Of a stretch of 9,924 nt of DNA, positions 7,313-9,924 are shown piece by piece (position 1 is the first letter of the stretch; the number at the start of each line of letters is the position of its first letter). The stretch is taken from assembly GCA_903903935.1 (NCBI GenBank), contig CAIVAX010000565.1:1-9924 (forward strand). The letters run 5' to 3'. The DNA is from an uncultured Hyphomicrobiales bacterium (GTDB taxonomy: Bacteria > Pseudomonadota > Alphaproteobacteria > Rhizobiales > Beijerinckiaceae). Both the position numbers and the translations under genes were made by a program. The notes beneath the pieces are model-generated. The model was not told the origin of the DNA, ran no database searches, and was given only the letters and a program-made list of their open reading frames with translations.

Positions 7313-8866
7313 ATGGTTGAAGATCCGCGCAATCGCCCCGGCCATATTCTGGTGGGCAAAAGCACAGCCTATCAATATCTCACGCTCGCGCTGGGCAATC
7401 GTCATGGCTTGATCACCGGGGCCACTGGAACGGGCAAAACCGTCAGCCTGCAAGTTTTAGCTGAGGGCTTTTCTAATGCGGGCACAGCCGTATTCGCGGC
7501 TGATATTAAGGGCGATCTGGCAGGCCTTGCCATGGCGGGCGAAGGCAAGCCGCCTTTAGTCCAAAGAGCCAAAGACATTGGCCTTGATTATGTGCCCGAT
7601 CGGTTTCCCGTTGTCTTTTGGGATGTGTTTGGCGAACAGGGCCATCCCATCCGCGCCAGCCTGTCCGAAATGGGGCCCTTGCTGGTCTCTCGTCTGCTTG
7701 AACTCAATGACACGCAAGAGGGTGTGCTCAACATTGCCTTTCGCATTGCCGATGAGCAGGGCCTGCTCTTGCTGGATCTCAAAGATCTACGCGCCTTGCT
7801 CAGCTATCTCTCCGATCACGCCAGCGAGCTGACAACCAAATATGGCAATATCGCACCTGCCACCATTGGCACTATTCAGCGGCAATTATTGGTGCTCGAA
7901 AATCAAGGCGCACTGAAGTTTTTTGGCGAGCCTGCGCTCGATATTCAAGACTTCATCCGCACTGATCGCGATGGGCGCGGCATGGTCAATATATTGGCCG
8001 CCGACAAACTCATGCGCTCGCCGCGCCTCTATGCCACCTTTTTGCTGTGGATGTTGTCGGAACTATTCGAGACCTTGCCGGAGGTTGGTGATCTCGAACA
8101 ACCCAAGCTTGTCTTCTTCTTTGATGAAGCACATCTCTTATTCGACAATGCGCCCAAATCTCTGATGACGGCGATTGAACAAGTCGTGCGTCTCATTCGC
8201 TCCAAAGGCGTGGGTGTTTATTTCGTGACACAAAATCCGCTTGATGTGCCCGATGTTGTGCTGGGTCAATTGGGCAATCGCGTCCAACATGCCTTGCGGG
8301 CATTCACCCCGCGCGATCAAAAGGCAGTGAAAGCCGCAGCCGATACATTCCGCCCCAATCCGCAATTTGAAACAGCGACACTCATCACGCAATTGGGCGT
8401 TGGCGAGGCGCTGGTCTCGATGCTGGAGGGCAAGGGCACACCACAAATTGTGGAGCGCACTTTGATTGCTCCGCCAGGCTCACGGGTTGGCCCCTTAAGC
8501 CCGCAAGAGCGCAGCAGCATTGTGGCTGACAGTTCTTTGCGCGGCAAATATGACACCGAAATTGATCGTGAATCGGCGTTCGAGATTTTAGGCCAAAGGA
8601 ATAGCGCTGACAGAGGCCGCATTGTCCCATCCTCACCTGCGCCTGGAAGCGGGGCGCAACCTGCTCAATCAGAGGGGGGGCTTTTGGAAGGCTTGGGTCA
8701 TATCTTTGGAGATTCAACGAGCGCCTCGAATGCCAAAGGGCGTCAGCGCATGTCGACGGGAGAATCCATCCTGCGTTCTGTTGCGCAATCGGCTGCCCGT
8801 TCGGTTGGCACACAAATCACGCGGGCGATTTTGCGCGGTGTTTTGGGTGGTCTGACGGGGCGTTGA
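7313..8866 (+). CDS. HerA-like ATPase, DUF853 (YjgR family)
   Basis: A 517-residue P-loop ATPase of the HerA/FtsK superfamily, of the type annotated DUF853 or YjgR in enterobacteria. Walker A is GATGTGKT at 36-43, and Walker B is LVFFFDEAH at 266-274 with Asp271 and Glu272. A sensor-like FVTQNP follows at 304-309, then [16 protein letters not shown] (321-336), where an arginine finger would be expected. [12 protein letters not shown] (62-73) after Walker A and the C-terminal tail [18 protein letters not shown] with [11 protein letters not shown] are family hallmarks. A disordered Ser/Pro/Gly linker (about 430-480) precedes the tail. Unlike archaeal HerA, no NurA nuclease gene lies beside it, and the cellular role of this family is not established; DNA translocation is inferred from the fold only. 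ATG 7313 is supported by AGGA with six-base spacing. The M20 peptidase follows after 33 bp and could share its transcript. Confidence 0.92.
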   Translation: MVEDPRNRPGHILVGKSTAYQYLTLALGNRHGLITGATGTGKTVSLQVLAEGFSNAGTAVFAADIKGDLAGLAMAGEGKPPLVQRAKDIGLDYVPDRFPVVFWDVFGEQGHPIRASLSEMGPLLVSRLLELNDTQEGVLNIAFRIADEQGLLLLDLKDLRALLSYLSDHASELTTKYGNIAPATIGTIQRQLLVLENQGALKFFGEPALDIQDFIRTDRDGRGMVNILAADKLMRSPRLYATFLLWMLSELFETLPEVGDLEQPKLVFFFDEAHLLFDNAPKSLMTAIEQVVRLIRSKGVGVYFVTQNPLDVPDVVLGQLGNRVQHALRAFTPRDQKAVKAAADTFRPNPQFETATLITQLGVGEALVSMLEGKGTPQIVERTLIAPPGSRVGPLSPQERSSIVADSSLRGKYDTEIDRESAFEILGQRNSADRGRIVPSSPAPGSGAQPAQSEGGLLEGLGHIFGDSTSASNAKGRQRMSTGESILRSVAQSAARSVGTQITRAILRGVLGGLTGR

Positions 8867-8899
8867 GCAGGGCGCGCTTTCACGCTAGCCTTGATAATC

Positions 8900-9924
8900 A
8901 TGACACAGATTGATTCCATTCTTCACGCCATTGACGCCAACCAGCAAGCGGCGCTTGCGCGCCTCTTTGCGCTATTGTCCATTCCCTCTGTCTCGACCGA
9001 CCCTGCCTATAAGGGCGAGTGCCAAAGAGCTGGACAATGGCTCGTCGATGATCTCAACCAGATTGGCTTTGAAGCCAGCCTGCGCCCAACCAAAGGTCAT
9101 CCCATGGTGGTGGCCCATGCGCGCTCGCAAAATGCGCAAGCGCCGCATGTGCTCTTTTACGGGCATTATGATGTGCAACCTGCCGACCCGCTTGAGCTGT
9201 GGCAGACGGATCCCTTTGCCCCCAGACTTGTCGAGACACCAACGGGCCAGCAGATCATCGCGCGCGGCGCTTCGGATGATAAGGGCCAGCTCATGCTGTT
9301 TGTCGAAGCCTGCCGCGCCTTTATGGCGCAGGGCGGTCTGCCCTGTCATGTCACCATTCTCTTTGAGGGCGAAGAAGAATGCGGCTCTCCTTCGCTGCCT
9401 GATTTTCTCGCCGCCCATCAGCAAGAATTGCACGCCGATCTTGCCTTGGTCTGCGATACAAATATGTGGGATCGCCACACGCCCGCCATTACGGCCATGC
9501 TGCGGGGCCTTGTTTATGAAGAGGTGATCGTGCATGCCGCCTCGCGCGATTTGCATTCGGGCATGTTTGGTGGCCCAGCCGCCAATCCTATTCGTATTTT
9601 GTCAAACATCATTGCGGGCCTGCATGATGATCAAGGCCGCGTCACTCTGCCGGGCTTTTATGAGGGCGTAGGAGAATTGCCAGCAGAGATTGCCGCGCAA
9701 TGGCGCAATCTGCCCTTTGATGACAAAGCCTTTCTCGCCGATGTGGGGTTGCATCGCCCCGCTGGTGAGGCGGATCGCACTGTCTTGGAACAAATCTGGT
9801 CACGGCCAACTTGCGAGCCCAATGGCATTGTGGGCGGCTATATAGGTGAAGGCGCCAAAACTGTTCTGCCCGCCAAAGCCAGCGCCAAAATTTCATTTCG
9901 CCTTGTGGGGCAGCAGGATCCGCA
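8900..9924 (+). CDS. M20-family metallo-dipeptidase, 3' end cut off
   Basis: From the ATG at 8900 there are 341 intact codons up to the right edge. The usual length of this family is about 450-470 residues, so roughly the last quarter is missing. The product is a cytoplasmic di-zinc peptidase of the M20 carnosinase/dipeptidase type. Visible motifs are FYGHYDVQP with His89 and Asp91, RGASDDKGQ with the bridging Asp126, FEGEEECGS with the general base Glu159 and ligand Glu160, CDTN with Asp186, and RDLHSG with His219, which in carnosinase reaches the partner subunit's active site. The remaining metal-binding His lies beyond the edge. GYIGEGAKTVLPAKASAKISFRL marks the return to the catalytic domain after the dimerisation domain. 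The substrate cannot be predicted beyond small peptides or N-acyl amino acids. There is no clear Shine-Dalgarno site; the 33-bp gap suggests co-transcription with the upstream ATPase gene. Confidence 0.93.
   Translation, partial: MTQIDSILHAIDANQQAALARLFALLSIPSVSTDPAYKGECQRAGQWLVDDLNQIGFEASLRPTKGHPMVVAHARSQNAQAPHVLFYGHYDVQPADPLELWQTDPFAPRLVETPTGQQIIARGASDDKGQLMLFVEACRAFMAQGGLPCHVTILFEGEEECGSPSLPDFLAAHQQELHADLALVCDTNMWDRHTPAITAMLRGLVYEEVIVHAASRDLHSGMFGGPAANPIRILSNIIAGLHDDQGRVTLPGFYEGVGELPAEIAAQWRNLPFDDKAFLADVGLHRPAGEADRTVLEQIWSRPTCEPNGIVGGYIGEGAKTVLPAKASAKISFRLVGQQDP

Noticed and set aside
8910..9527. Plus-strand open frame (205 codons) overlapping the M20 gene
   Set aside because: The frame beginning at 8900 carries all the M20 motifs through the edge; this other frame gives an Arg/Pro-rich product with no motif.

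Overview
The window is a stretch of alphaproteobacterial chromosome. The lineage is inferred from an N-terminal PAS_5-type protein, a rhomboid protease of the form common in alphaproteobacteria, a stand-alone HisI, a two-subunit methylmalonyl-CoA mutase and a YjgR-type HerA-like ATPase. The DNA is moderately GC-rich, densely coding and codon-homogeneous. I see no insertion sequence, phage, CRISPR, tRNA or rRNA. A more exact taxon cannot be read from the sequence.

Layout, left to right. (1) Positions 1-410, minus: 5' part of a PAS_5-domain protein that runs off the left edge. (2) 411-711: divergent intergenic region. (3) 712-1146, plus: small single-pass membrane protein of TadE/TadG-like build. 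(4) 1258-2082, plus: rhomboid intramembrane serine protease. (5) 2116-6610, minus: a compact block transcribed mutA-mutB-hisI, encoding the two methylmalonyl-CoA mutase subunits (4-nt ATGA overlap) and, 29 nt further on, phosphoribosyl-AMP cyclohydrolase. (6) 6701-7096, minus: conserved protein of unknown function with a glycine-rich centre. (7) 7097-7312: divergent regulatory region with a 14-bp perfect palindrome and a plausible sigma70-type promoter. (8) 7313-8866, plus: HerA-like ATPase (DUF853/YjgR). (9) 8900-9924, plus: M20-family dipeptidase cut off by the right edge.

Functionally, the centre supplies the B12-dependent step that converts methylmalonyl-CoA to succinyl-CoA, the last step in the assimilation of propionyl-CoA from odd-chain fatty acids and branched amino acids. 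The epimerase, propionyl-CoA carboxylase and the MeaB-type G-protein chaperone are not in the window. The hisI gene appears to ride on this transcript. The other genes look like unrelated housekeeping or accessory functions.

I did not find a convincing undescribed multi-gene system. The items most worth a second look are a hairpin-forming inverted repeat that includes the mutA start codon, the 14-bp palindrome in the divergent promoter region, unusual residues in the MutB substrate-channel motif, and the TadE-like protein with no pilus genes beside it.
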